Assembly: GCF_000719955.1 (NCBI RefSeq) | Contig: NZ_JOII01000030.1 | Span: 1-64,000 of the forward strand | Direction of reading: 5' to 3' | DNA: 64,000 bases | DNA from: Streptomyces albidoflavus | GTDB taxonomy: Bacteria; Actinomycetota; Actinomycetes; Streptomycetales; Streptomycetaceae | Part shown: positions 39,601-47,502 of the stretch, piece by piece | Layout: each line of letters opens with the position of its first letter | Numbering within the stretch: position 1 is the stretch's first letter | Translations under genes and position numbers: made by a program | The notes under the pieces: generated by a model | What the model saw: the letters and a program-made list of their open reading frames with translations, nothing else | What the model was told of the DNA's origin: nothing | Database searches by the model: none

Positions 39601-42600
39601 GTCCGCGCGGGCGTCCAGCTCGCGGTAGGTGTAGGTGAGGGTGCCGCAGCGGACGGCGGGCGCGTCCGGCGTCGCGGCCACCCGTAGGGCGAACGCCCCG
39701 GGCACCGAGGAGTCCTCGGTCGCCGCGCCCAGGCCGCCGCTCCACTCGCCCAGCACCCGGGCGCGCTCGGTTCCGGCCAGCAGCGGCAGCGCCGCCAGGT
39801 TTTCCTCGCCGGTCTCCTCGGCGAGGGCGGTGAGGGCCCGCAGGAAGCCCTCGGTGAGCCGCTCGGCGGTGTCGGCGTCGAAGAGCGCCGGGTCGTAACC
39901 GACGGTCAGCTCGTAGCTGCCGGAGGGGCGGACGGTCAGGGTCAGCGGGTAGTTGGTGGACTCGACCGCGTCCAGCTCGCGGACCGTCACCCCGTGACCG
40001 GCCGCCTCGCCCGTGGCCACCGGGTAGTTCTCGACCACCAGCAGGCTGTCGAAGAGCGCGGCCGGACCGGACAGGCCGGCGGAGATCTCGTGCAGCGGTA
40101 CATGGGCGTACTCGTCGGCCCCCGCCTGCGCCTCGCCGATCCGCCGCAGCCACGGCCCGACCGGCTCGCCGGGCAGGGCGGTGACCCGCACGGGCACGGT
40201 GTTGATGAAGAGGCCCACCGTCGACTCGGCGCCCGGCAGCCCTGCGGGCCGCCCCGAGACCGTCGTCCCGAAGACCACGTCCGGCGTGCCGGCGTGCGCG
40301 GCCAGCGTCAGCGCCCAGGCGGCCTGCGCCAGCGTGCCGGGCGTCACCCGGTGGCGGCGGGCGGCGGCGGTGACGGCCGCCGAGGTGTCCGCGCCGAGCC
40401 GGGTGGCGAACCGTCCGGTGGACCCGGTGCGGTGCGCCTCGCCGGGGGCGCGGTCGTAGGGCAGCGCGGTCGGCGCGGTGAACCCGGCGAGCCGGTCCCG
40501 CCAGAACGCCAGGCCCGTCGCCCGGTCCCGCCCGGCCAGCCACGCCAGGTGGTCGCGGAAGGCGCCCCGCACGGGGAGCCGCGCCGGCTCCCCGCCCCGG
40601 GCGGCGGCGTACGCGGCCACCACGTCGGCGACGACGGCCGCACTGCTCCACCCGTCGAGCAGCAGGTGGTGGAAGGTCCACACCACCCGCACCCCTCCGC
40701 CCGGCAGCCCCGCCAGCGCGACCCGGGTCAGCGGCCCGTCCCCGGCCAGGTCCATCCCGGCGGCCCGGTCCTCGGCGAGCAGCGCGGTCAGCAGCGCCGC
40801 GCACTCGGCCTCCGTACGGCCGCTCCAGTCCAGCCGTGCCACCGGGACCCGTACCTCCCGGTGGACCACCTGTACCGGCTCGGGCAGCCCGGCCCAGGCG
40901 AGCGAGACCCGCAGCGCGTCCGAGGCGTTGATCACCTGCCCCCACGCCCCGGCCAGGGCGTCCAGGTCGTCCGCCCCGTCCAGCACGAAGGTGAACTGCT
41001 CCAGGTAGGAGCCCTGTTCCGGGTCGTTCAGCGCGTGGAAGAGCATCCCCGACTGCAGGGGCGTCAGCGGGTACACGTCCGCCACCTCGCGCGGCCCGCG
41101 CCCCTCGCCGTCGCCCAGGGTGACCCGGTCCACCTCCTCCTGGGTGAGCCGCACCAGGGGGAAGTCGGAGGGGGTGCAGCGGCCCGCGCCGGGCCGGGCG
41201 CAGTGCGCGAGGAGCCCGCGCAGCTCGGCCGCGTACCGCTCGGCCAGCGCCGCCACCGTCGCCCGCTCGTGCAGCGTCCCGGAGTACGCCCAGGTGAAGG
41301 TCAGCCGCCCGTCCTGGACGGCGCCGACCACCTCCAGGACGTGGCCGCGCCGCTCGCCCGCATCGTGCTCGCCGCCCGGGTTGAGCACGAGGGAGCGGGC
41401 CCAGCCGGAGTCGTCGGCCGTGCCGAAGTGGCCGAGGTAGTTGAAGGCCAGTTCGGGGGCGGGCGACGCGGCGAGCGCGCGGGCCCGGTCCCCGGCGGGG
41501 CCCGGCTCGGCGGCCCGCAGGTACCGCAGCGCGCCGTACCCCACGCCCTGCCCGGGGACCGCCCGCAGCCGCTCCTTGACGGCGGGCAGCAGCTCCCGCC
41601 AGTCGCCGTCCTCCGGGGCGGCGGCCAGGTCGAGGACGACGGGGTGCAGGGAGGTGAACCAGCCGACGGTGCGGGTCAGGTCGACGTCCTCGAACAGTTC
41701 CGCGCGGCCGTGCCCCTCCACGTGCACGGCCAGCCGGCCGCCGCCGGCCCACGGGCCGAGCGTCCGGGCGAGCGCGGCCAGCAGGACGTCGTTGGGCCGG
41801 GTGCGGTAGACGGACGGGACGGCGTGCAGCAGCGCCTCGGTCTCCTCGGCGGTCAGGCCCACCGAGACGGTCCGCTCGCTGCCGACGGTGTTGTCCCCGC
41901 CGGGCCGGTCCACCGGGAGCCGAGTCGCCGTGTCCGCCAGCACGCTCTCCCAGTAGGGGAGTTCACCGTCGAAGTGCCCCGCCGTGGTGTGCCCGGCCAG
42001 CCGCTCGGCCCACTGCCGGACCGAGGTGCCCTTGGGACCGTACGCGGGCTCCGCGCCCTGCCCGATCCGCCGGTACGCCGACTCCAGGTCCTCCAGGAGC
42101 ACCCGCCAGGAGACGCCGTCCATCACCAGGTGGTGGGCGGCGATCAGGACCTGCGGGGGCACGCCGGACCCGCCGGTCCGCACCAGGACGCGGACGAGCG
42201 GCCCCTCGGCCAGCTCCGTTCCGGCCTGGACCCGGGCGGTCAGTTCCGCCCAGGCGGCGTCCCCCTCGTCCAGGACGGGGGTGAAGACCTCGTCCACGTC
42301 GAGGGTGGCGGCGATCCGTCCGGCCCAACTGCCGTCGGCGGCACGGGTGAAGGTGGAGCGCAGCGCGTCGTGCCGCTCCAGCACGGCGGCCACCGCCGCC
42401 CGCAGGACGGTGAGGTCCGTACCGGCGGGGAGCAGGAACCCGGCGCCCATGTGGAAGTGGTGCGGGGCGGCGGGGTGGGTGGCGAAGAACCACTCGCGGA
42501 TCGGCGTCGTGGCGACCTCGCCGCTCACCACGCCCTGCTCGGCGAGGGATTCCGGCTCCGTGGCGGCCTCGCCGGTCCGGGCGGCGAGGGCGGCGACGGT

Positions 42601-45600
42601 CGGGTGGAGGAAGACGTCGCGGGAGGTGAGGGCGAGCCCGGCGCGGCGGGCCCGGGAGACCACCTGGAGGCTGATGATCGAGTCGCCGCCCAGGTCGAAG
42701 AAGTTGTCCTCGCAGCCGACCTGTTCGCGCCCCAGCACCTCCGCCCAGATACCGGCGAGCAGCCGCTCGGTCTCGGTGCGGGGCGCGGTGTACGCGGTGG
42801 CCTCGGCGGTGAAGTGGGGCGCGGGCAGGGCGGCCCGGTCGAGCTTGCCGGCGGCGTTGAGCGGCAGCGCGTCCAGCGTCACGAAGGCCGCCGGGACCAT
42901 GTGGCCCGGGAGGGCCCCGGCCAGGTGCGCCCGGACCCCGGCCACGTCGGGGGCGGCGCCGTCCGCGGGGACCAGGTAGGCGGCGAGGTACTTGGTGCCG
43001 GGGGTGTCCTCGCGGAGGACGACGACGGACCGGGCGATCTCCGGGTGCCCGGTGAGGACGGTCTCGATCTCGCCGGTCTCCACGCGGTGGCCCCGGATCT
43101 TGATCTGCTGGTCGTTGCGGCCGGCGTACTCCAGGGTGCCGTCGGGGCGGCGGCGGACGAGGTCGCCGGTGCGGTAGAGCCGCTGTCCTGCGTCGTACGG
43201 GTGGGCGACGAAGCGGGCGGCCGTCAGGCCGGGCTGCCCGTGGTAGCCGCGGGCGAGGCTGCCCGCGAGGTACAGCTCACCGCGGACGCCGTCGGGGACC
43301 GGGTTGAGCGTCGCGTCCAGGACGTAGGCGCCCTTGCCCGCCAGGGCGCGGCCGATGGGCACGGTGGCGCCCTCCGGGGCCGGGTCCGTGTCGGAGAACC
43401 AGCCGGTGGCGTAGACGGTGGCCTCGGTGGGGCCGTAGATGTTGGCGACGGTGGCGCCGGGCAGGGTGCGCCGGGCCGTGTCGAGGAGGGTGGCCGGGAA
43501 CGCCTCGCCCGCGAGGACGAGGAGTTTCGGGCGCAGGCGCGTCGTGGGGTCGTCGAGGACGGCGGCGACCGCGGAGGGGACGGCGGAGACCAGCGTGCCG
43601 TCCCAGACCGGGTGGTCGGTGAGGCTGAGGATGTCGTGGGCGATCTCCAGCGTGCCGCCCGCCGCCAGGGTGCCGAACAGCTCGAAGACGGAGACGTCGA
43701 AGTTGAGGCTGGTGGAGAAGAAGGTGTGGGCGAAGGTCTCCTCGCCCAGCGTCGTCGCCCAGGTGACCAGACGGCTCATGGCCTCGTGCGCGACGACCAC
43801 GCCCTTGGGCCGGCCGGTCGAGCCGGAGGTGTGGATGACGTACGCCGCGTTGGCCGGGGAGAGGGCCGGGGACGGTACCGGGCTGTCGTCGGCGGCCAGG
43901 GCCCCGGCGACGACGGCCTCGTCCACGGTGAGGTGGACGCCGCTCTCCCGCCGCATGTGGCGGAGGCGGTCGGCCGGGTACTCCGGGTCGAGCGGTACGT
44001 AGGCCGCACCGGTCTTGAGGACGGCGAGGGCGGCGACGACGAGGTCCGGGGTACGCGGCAGCGAGATGCCGATCCGCCGTTCCGGTCCGGCGCCCAGGGC
44101 CAGCAGGTGCCGGGCGAGCTGGTCGGAGCGGCGGCCCAGCTCCGCGTACGGGACGGAGGTGTCCCCGTGCCGGAGCGCGGCCGCCTCCGGGGCCGCCGCG
44201 ACGCGCTCGGCGACCAGCTCCACGACCGTGCGGAAGGGGGTGCCCTCCTCCGGGGCCTCGGACGGCGGGAGCAGGGCGGCGCGTTCGGCGGCGTCCTGCG
44301 GGGTGAGGCGGGCCAGCGGCAGCGCGGGCGTGCGCACCGCCTGCCCGGCGAGGGCCAGCCAGTGGCGGCCGAGCCGCTCCACGGTGGCCGCGTCGAAGAG
44401 GTCGGCGTTGTACTCCACCTCGGCCGAGAGCCGCCCGTCGGGTTCCGCGAAGAACTCCCACAGCAGGTCGAACCGGGAGGAGGCCCGGGGCACCGGCTGC
44501 CGGCGGGCCGGGCGGCCCGCGAAGTCTGGGGCGATGTCCAGGGAGTTCTGGAGCACCAGCAGGGCCTGCACGAGCGGGGTGCGGCTCGGGTCGCGGTCGG
44601 CGCCCACCGCCTCCACCACCCGGTCGAACGGGGCCTCCTGGTGGGCGAAGGCGTCCAGCACCGTGGCGCGGACCTGCCGCAGGAAGCCGTCGAACGGCAG
44701 CGCCCCCGGCACCTGCTGCCGCAGCACCAGGGTGTTGACGAAGAACCCGGCCAGCCCTTCCACTTCGGGCCGCTCGCGCCCGGCGACCACCGTGCCGAGC
44801 GCGATGTCCCGCTGCCCGGTGTGCCGGGAGAGCAGCAGCTGGGTGACGGCGGTCAGCGCCATGAAGAGGCTGGCGCCGCCCTCCCGGGCCACCGTGGTGA
44901 GCCGGTCCGCCAGCTCCGCCGGGACCTCGAAGGTGTGCAGGGCGCCGGCCGTGGTGCGGACGGCCGGGCGGGGCCGGTCGGTCGGCAGGTCCAGGGGCTC
45001 GGTCCCGGCCAGCTTCTCCCGCCAGTAGGCGAGCTGGCCGTCGAAGGCGTCGCCGGCCACCCGCTCGCGCTGCCAGGCGGCGAAGTCCGCGTACCGCACG
45101 GGCAGCGGCGCGAGCGCGGCCCGCTCGCCGCGTACCGCCGCCGTGTACAGGGTGCTCAGCTCGCGCGTGATGATCCCCATCGACCAGCCGTCGGTGACGA
45201 TGTGGTGCACCGTCAGGACCAGCACGGTCGCCTCCTGGTGGGCGAGCCGCACCACCAGGACGCGTGCGGGCGGCCCGGTGCGCAGGTCGAAGGGGGTGGC
45301 CTGCTCGGCCGCCAGCACCTGGCGCAGCTCCTCCTCGCCGTCCGCGTCGACCGCGCGCAGCGGCAGGGGAAGGGCGGGGTGCACGGTCTGCCCGTCCTCG
45401 GCGAAGGTGGTGCGCAGGGGCTCGTGCCGCGCGGCGAGGCCGTCCAGCGCGCCGCGCAGCGCCGTCAGGTCCAGCCCGCCCGCGACGCGCAGCGCGAGGC
45501 CGGTGTTGTACTCGACGCCGCCCGGCGCGAACGCGTCCAGGAACCAGAGCCGTTCCTGCCCCGGCGAGAGCGGCAGCGGCCCGCCGTCGCGGGGCGTGGC

Positions 45601-47382
45601 CGGGATCTCCCCGGCCGGGACCGCCGCCGTGCCGGTGGACTCCCGGGCCAGCACGCCCGCCAGAGCGGCCGGGGTCGGGTGGTCGAAGAGGGTCCGGGCG
45701 GGCAGGTCGGCGCCGAGCGTGCGGCGCAGCCGCGACAGCGCCTTCAGGGCGGTGACCGAGTCCCCGCCGAGGGCGAAGAAGTCGTCGTCGGCGCCGGCCC
45801 GTTCGACCCCGAGGAGGCCGGCCCACAGCTCGCACAGGGCGCGTTCGGTCTCGTCGCGCGGCGCGCGGTACGGGGCCTGGGCGGTGGCCGGGCCGGGGGC
45901 GGGCAGCGCGCGCTGGTCGATCTTGCCGTTGGGGGTCAGCGGCAGCGTGTCGAGGGTGACGAAGGCGGCCGGGACCATGTACTCCGGCAGCGTCCGGGCG
46001 AGCCGGTCGCGCAGCGCCGAGGGGTCCTGCGGGGCGGTGGCCACCAGGTAGGCGACGAGGCGCCGGGCGCCGGGGCGGTCCTCGCGGGCGACGACGCAGG
46101 CGCGGGTGACGGCCGGGTCGGCGAGGAGGGCGGTCTCGATCTCGGCGGGTTCGATGCGGTGGCCGCGGATCTTGACCTGGGTGTCGGTGCGGCCGAGGAA
46201 GTCGATCCGGCCGTCCGGGCGGCGGCGGACCAGGTCACCGGTGCGGTACAGCCGCCCGCCGGGCCGCTCGGGGTCGGGCACGAACCGGGTGGCGGTGAGG
46301 TCGGGCCGGCCGTCGTAGCCGCGGGCGAGGCCGCTGCCGCCGAGGTACAGCTCGCCCGCGGTGCCCACCGGTACGGGGGCGAGGGCGGCGTCGAGGATGT
46401 GGGCGCCGGTGCCGTCCATCGCGGAGCCCAGGGGGACCGGGGTGTCGCGGGTGTCGGCGGGGGAGAGGGTGCCGCAGACGGCGAAGGTGGTCGTCTCGGT
46501 GGGGCCGTAGACGTGGACCAGGGCCAGCTCCGGTACGGCCTGCTGGACGCGGGCCATCGCGGCGGGGGAGGCGGCCTCGCCGCCGGTCCAGACCTCGCGC
46601 AGGCCCGCGAAGCACCCCGGGTCCTCCTCGGCGAGGAGGTCGAAGAGGGCCTTGGTGAGGAAGACGGCGGTCACCCCGCCCGCCACGGCCCGGCGCAGCA
46701 CGGACGGGCTGATCTCCTCCTCGGCGACGGTGACCGTGCCGCCGCGCAGCAGCGGCACCCAGATCTCGTAGGTCGCGGCGTCGAAGGAGTGCGGGGAGTG
46801 GAAGAGGACATGGGTGTGGGCGCCGCCCTGCCAGCGGCTGTCGGCGGCCAGCGCGGTGACGGCGGCGTGGGGGACGGCCACCCCCTTGGGGACGCCGGTC
46901 GAGCCCGAGGTGAACATGACGTACGCGAGCGCGTCCGGGAGAGGGGCCGCGGCGGGCAGGGGGGAGCTGCCCGCCGCGGAGGCGTCCGCCCGTAGCGCGG
47001 GGAACCCGGCGACGGTGGACCGGTCCTGGTCGGTGAGGACGAGCACGGCACGGCTGCGGGTGAGCAGGGAACGGGTCCGCTCCTCGGGGCTGTCCGGGTG
47101 GAGCGGGACGTACACGGCGCCCGCCTTCAGCACGGCGAGCATGGCGACGACCACCTCCGCCGAGCGGGCCAGCAGCAGCCCCACCCGGGACTCCGCGCCC
47201 ACCCCCCGTCCGGCCAGGGCGCCCGCCAACTCCTCCGCCCGCCGGTCGAGTTCGCGGTAGGTCAGGGTGCGCCCGCCGCAGACGAGGGCCACCGCGTCCG
47301 GGGTGGCCGCCGCGCGGGCCGCGAACCCCTCCACGACCGTCGCGTGCGGGACCGCCGGCATCGACCGCTCATCCTGGAACAT
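30661..47382 (-). CDS. surA: SurA-like NRPS, loading module plus four
   Basis: First synthetase of the surugamide A-E line. The ATG at 47382 follows GGAGAG six bases upstream, 120 bases after the surE stop. Order with residue markers: A1 (TSGSTG ~162), T1 (~534); C2 (~727), A2 (~1189), T2 (~1566), E2 (~1752); C3 (~2241), A3 (~2711), T3 (~3101); C4 (~3296), A4 (~3660-3925, damaged), T4 (~3982), E4 (~4171); C5 (~4647), A5 (~5121), T5 (~5522). Pocket codes: A1, A3 and A4 DAYFWGVTFK (Ile/Val type); A2 DVFSVAIVYK (Ala); A5 DVSDLGGVEK, whose acidic residues suit a basic substrate. This gives Ile/Val, D-Ala, Ile/Val, D-Ile/Val, Lys, matching surugamide A. C3 and C5 follow epimerases and are of the PLTPLQ type. 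There is no thioesterase. Two compensating deletions hide about 105 wrongly translated residues within A4. Confidence 0.92.
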   Translation of the reverse strand: MFQDERSMPAVPHATVVEGFAARAAATPDAVALVCGGRTLTYRELDRRAEELAGALAGRGVGAESRVGLLLARSAEVVVAMLAVLKAGAVYVPLHPDSPEERTRSLLTRSRAVLVLTDQDRSTVAGFPALRADASAAGSSPLPAAAPLPDALAYVMFTSGSTGVPKGVAVPHAAVTALAADSRWQGGAHTHVLFHSPHSFDAATYEIWVPLLRGGTVTVAEEEISPSVLRRAVAGGVTAVFLTKALFDLLAEEDPGCFAGLREVWTGGEAASPAAMARVQQAVPELALVHVYGPTETTTFAVCGTLSPADTRDTPVPLGSAMDGTGAHILDAALAPVPVGTAGELYLGGSGLARGYDGRPDLTATRFVPDPERPGGRLYRTGDLVRRRPDGRIDFLGRTDTQVKIRGHRIEPAEIETALLADPAVTRACVVAREDRPGARRLVAYLVATAPQDPSALRDRLARTLPEYMVPAAFVTLDTLPLTPNGKIDQRALPAPGPATAQAPYRAPRDETERALCELWAGLLGVERAGADDDFFALGGDSVTALKALSRLRRTLGADLPARTLFDHPTPAALAGVLARESTGTAAVPAGEIPATPRDGGPLPLSPGQERLWFLDAFAPGGVEYNTGLALRVAGGLDLTALRGALDGLAARHEPLRTTFAEDGQTVHPALPLPLRAVDADGEEELRQVLAAEQATPFDLRTGPPARVLVVRLAHQEATVLVLTVHHIVTDGWSMGIITRELSTLYTAAVRGERAALAPLPVRYADFAAWQRERVAGDAFDGQLAYWREKLAGTEPLDLPTDRPRPAVRTTAGALHTFEVPAELADRLTTVAREGGASLFMALTAVTQLLLSRHTGQRDIALGTVVAGRERPEVEGLAGFFVNTLVLRQQVPGALPFDGFLRQVRATVLDAFAHQEAPFDRVVEAVGADRDPSRTPLVQALLVLQNSLDIAPDFAGRPARRQPVPRASSRFDLLWEFFAEPDGRLSAEVEYNADLFDAATVERLGRHWLALAGQAVRTPALPLARLTPQDAAERAALLPPSEAPEEGTPFRTVVELVAERVAAAPEAAALRHGDTSVPYAELGRRSDQLARHLLALGAGPERRIGISLPRTPDLVVAALAVLKTGAAYVPLDPEYPADRLRHMRRESGVHLTVDEAVVAGALAADDSPVPSPALSPANAAYVIHTSGSTGRPKGVVVAHEAMSRLVTWATTLGEETFAHTFFSTSLNFDVSVFELFGTLAAGGTLEIAHDILSLTDHPVWDGTLVSAVPSAVAAVLDDPTTRLRPKLLVLAGEAFPATLLDTARRTLPGATVANIYGPTEATVYATGWFSDTDPAPEGATVPIGRALAGKGAYVLDATLNPVPDGVRGELYLAGSLARGYHGQPGLTAARFVAHPYDAGQRLYRTGDLVRRRPDGTLEYAGRNDQQIKIRGHRVETGEIETVLTGHPEIARSVVVLREDTPGTKYLAAYLVPADGAAPDVAGVRAHLAGALPGHMVPAAFVTLDALPLNAAGKLDRAALPAPHFTAEATAYTAPRTETERLLAGIWAEVLGREQVGCEDNFFDLGGDSIISLQVVSRARRAGLALTSRDVFLHPTVAALAARTGEAATEPESLAEQGVVSGEVATTPIREWFFATHPAAPHHFHMGAGFLLPAGTDLTVLRAAVAAVLERHDALRSTFTRAADGSWAGRIAATLDVDEVFTPVLDEGDAAWAELTARVQAGTELAEGPLVRVLVRTGGSGVPPQVLIAAHHLVMDGVSWRVLLEDLESAYRRIGQGAEPAYGPKGTSVRQWAERLAGHTTAGHFDGELPYWESVLADTATRLPVDRPGGDNTVGSERTVSVGLTAEETEALLHAVPSVYRTRPNDVLLAALARTLGPWAGGGRLAVHVEGHGRAELFEDVDLTRTVGWFTSLHPVVLDLAAAPEDGDWRELLPAVKERLRAVPGQGVGYGALRYLRAAEPGPAGDRARALAASPAPELAFNYLGHFGTADDSGWARSLVLNPGGEHDAGERRGHVLEVVGAVQDGRLTFTWAYSGTLHERATVAALAERYAAELRGLLAHCARPGAGRCTPSDFPLVRLTQEEVDRVTLGDGEGRGPREVADVYPLTPLQSGMLFHALNDPEQGSYLEQFTFVLDGADDLDALAGAWGQVINASDALRVSLAWAGLPEPVQVVHREVRVPVARLDWSGRTEAECAALLTALLAEDRAAGMDLAGDGPLTRVALAGLPGGGVRVVWTFHHLLLDGWSSAAVVADVVAAYAAARGGEPARLPVRGAFRDHLAWLAGRDRATGLAFWRDRLAGFTAPTALPYDRAPGEAHRTGSTGRFATRLGADTSAAVTAAARRHRVTPGTLAQAAWALTLAAHAGTPDVVFGTTVSGRPAGLPGAESTVGLFINTVPVRVTALPGEPVGPWLRRIGEAQAGADEYAHVPLHEISAGLSGPAALFDSLLVVENYPVATGEAAGHGVTVRELDAVESTNYPLTLTVRPSGSYELTVGYDPALFDADTAERLTEGFLRALTALAEETGEENLAALPLLAGTERARVLGEWSGGLGAATEDSSVPGAFALRVAATPDAPAVRCGTLTYTYRELDARADRVAAALRRRGAGAGARVGLLLRRSPDVVVAMLAVLKTGAAYVPLHAAHPVERMEQILGSAGAQLLLADAAAPHLPAGVGVLRLADATRRVTDPAKAGAGSPARAVPADEPAYVMSTSGSTGTPKGVTVTHRAVVSLAADRRWESGAHRHVLFHSPHSFDAATYEVWVPLLNGGCVEVAEEDLSAPVVRRAAGRGVTAVFLTTALFGALAEEDPACFAGLREVWTGGEAASAPAMARMAAHCPGTELVHVYGPTEATTFALCGPVTPDDTARPRPVPLGRPMDETLAYVLDGALRPVGVGVPGELYLGGPGLARGYDGQSALTSARFVADPFGSGRRLYRSGDVVRRGPDGRLAFLGRGDGQVKIRGHRVELGEIEAALRARADVGGVAVAARESRSGSQRLVAYVVPAGGVALDVPAVRADLAGRLPAYMVPSDLVELAALPLTVNGKVDRRALPAPVDADGGRDEEGAEYTPPLPGTQTVVAEVWAEVLGAERVGAHQDFFTLGGDSIAGLKVVSRLRTRLGAELSPRTLFDHPTVASLAAAVDAAPAGNGPASGGPVPRAPRDGALPLSFAQERLWFLDEFAPGSGEYNVVTTLRLTGALDLPALRTAVAGLVARHEALRTTFTPVDGRGTQTVHAHLEVPVRVAEPGSAEEADAALRAEAIRPFDLRTGPLIRVLLVRDAPGASPDGATLMLTLHHIVTDGWSMGIVARELSELYASAVRGTAPGLPALPAHYPDYAAWQRARLTDTALEPHLAYWRQQLDGLPVLDLPTDRPRPAVRSGRGALHSFPVPREVAVALGEAARRRGATLSMALTAVTQLVLARHGGQSDLAVGTAVSGRDRTELEGLVGFFVNTLVLRSRIDEAAGFGALLDQVRGTTLAAFAHQEVPFSRLVEELAPDRDPSRTPLVQAAVTLQNAPRDSFALPGLLVEETLPPVETTPFDLNVEFEPRPDDGLFAVVSYSTDLYEAATVARLAGHWLELATRLATGDPERPLHEVPMLGPAEHAEALTAAEGRATGSRPLPVPAAFAARVAEHPDALAVSSPSGRLTYAELDARAERLARVLAERGVTAESRVGVLLERSADLVVALLAVLKSGGAYVPLHAASPEERTRSLLARSRTELVLTRPPPPPLPLPPLLRRRHLRDLGRPPQRPHPHRRRPRDHRARRPRSRRLRRHGRLPHQGPLRPPRRGGPRLLHRPPGSLDGRRSRLPGGDEHGPGHQPGPDPGPRLRAPRHPDGRLHFLGRTDTQVKIRGHRIEPAETEAALLGHPEVSRACVLAREDRPGSKYLAAYVVGTTGAEELRAHLARSLPEYLVPSAFVLLDALPLTPNGKVDHRALPAPDRTAGTAHTAPSTPAEETLAAIWAEVLGTERVGVHDNFFSLGGDSITSLQVVSRARRAGLALSSRDIFLRQTVAGLAASAAGTEPGEASHAPQGVVSGPVGPTPVREWFFAHHPVAPAHFAMSLAFELAPGTEVRALREAVAALLGHHDALRSLFTRDADGHWAGHLAPAVDPDAVLTVHRLAPEGEREAWEELARAAQSGMDLARGPLFRILVGERGPGRPAWLFVAAHHLLVDGVSWRVLLEDLGRAYEQAAAGSPVELGPKTASVVQWAERLARRAAEGGFDGQREYWQGVGEAAATALPVDLPGGGNTMADQATVEVALDAEETAALLHQVPEVYRTRTDDVLLTALARTLRTWTGRGRTAVAVEGHGREELFADVDLTRTVGWFTSIYPVALTLPEGDDPGAALKSVKEQLRAVPDRGIGYGVLRHLVPGGGGSPLASLPEPQLSFNYHGRFDAEAAPGAGPLRRALPPLGQDHHPGEERAHLIDVTGIVGGDGVLSFTWAYSAGLHHAATVERLARDFTAELRALVGHCAQPAAGGRTPSDFPLAGLDQAGVDALAGTGAAAAAVEDVYPLTPLQNGMLLHTLADPGVYLDQASFLLEGAGDPRRLATAWQRLVDATPALRTHLVWEDVPEPLQVVRRHAPLTVRHLDWSHLPEDAQAAALVELAQAERAAGVDLTAGPLMKLALVRARHDAVRVVWTFHHLVLDGWSTTQIFEDVFAQYAALGTDAAPAALTRPPFREYVAWLRGQDGSAAREYWAGALAGFDAPTPLPYDRRPAPGHRAHAAARVRVELAEERAKALSAMAARHHLTLNTVVQGAWALLLARHSGEGDVCFGATTSGRPAELPGMESTVGNFLNTLPVRVRAAEEGETLAGWLGRLQEEQARARGFEHLALREVREVSELPPGAELFDSLVVFENYPDNEASAALHGLRISEVTAVDTTSYALDLTAYTDGDRLALDLSYDPALFDAARIGHLARHLSVLLDGMPARTGLPPAALPSLTGEQEQALLAPGGWSGAPVPYPREACLHELIAAQARRTPGAEAVASGADTLTYAELEERANRLAQHLAAHGVGPGAVVAICLERGVELAVAVLAVLKAGGAYVPLDATHPAERLAYVLSDSGAALVVTRDALAARLPGGEVPVLSLDAEAGPIAARPARMPESGVTPRDLAYVIYTSGSTGRPKGVQVEHVSVVHGAASWDAGYGLTAEPGQEPLRQLNVASFSFDVFVSDLVHALCHGGTLVIAPADTVADPARLLDLLAEARITHLDTVPALLTAVAEEAERRGTHLPELRVLAGGADLWRSDDCRRLLARTAPSTTVVNGYGVTEATVESCVQPVRPDTLPDTPGVPIGHPHPGVRMYLLDAALRPVPVGVTGDLYIGGPGVGRGYRNRPGLTALRFVADPFGTEPGARLYLTGDRARYLPDGGVEFGGRADQQVKVRGFRVEPGEIETALSSHPAVAAAVVAPGRDARGDTRLVGYAVPRPGHPFDPAALRAHLKSLVPAYMVPAVLVELDALPLNSNGKVDRRALPEPDPAERGGTAYVAPRTPGEEALAGIWQEVLGREGVGAEDDFFDLGGSSVQLLQVTSRVRAAFGVALTVRDFYDAPTVAGLTAAVEEQVLRELEAAMRQ
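35890..36222 (-). other. Two compensating frame breaks in surA A4; probable assembly collapse
   Basis: At about 36,217 the protein leaves frame after SRTELVLT. The correct sequence (AHRHLLFHSPHSF to LVHVYGP) continues in another frame. At about 35,903 the original frame resumes at HPDGRLHFLGRTD. The first break removes the A3 motif; the second removes the tail of A5 plus A6 and A7. Because the two shifts cancel, the open frame looks uninterrupted. The region is highly similar to surD at 350-670. Confidence 0.82.
35908..36290 (-). repeat. A-domain segment near-identical to surD 352-730
   Basis: Both segments encode the Ile/Val-type A domain around its A4-A5 motifs. Exact blocks of tens of bases occur, for example the stretch ending at 36,218 and the one ending at 668. 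They encode the same pocket residues. The similarity explains why both copies are damaged at the same place. Confidence 0.8.
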
Positions 47383-47502
47383 CGTGAACTCTCCGGATAT
47401 CTCGAAACTGATGGCGCACGGACACGGCGGCTCCCGGCGGGCGGGAAGGCCGGAGCGCGGGCACCCGCGTCGCGGGGCGCCCGGCCGGCCGAGTGGGGCG
47501 GG

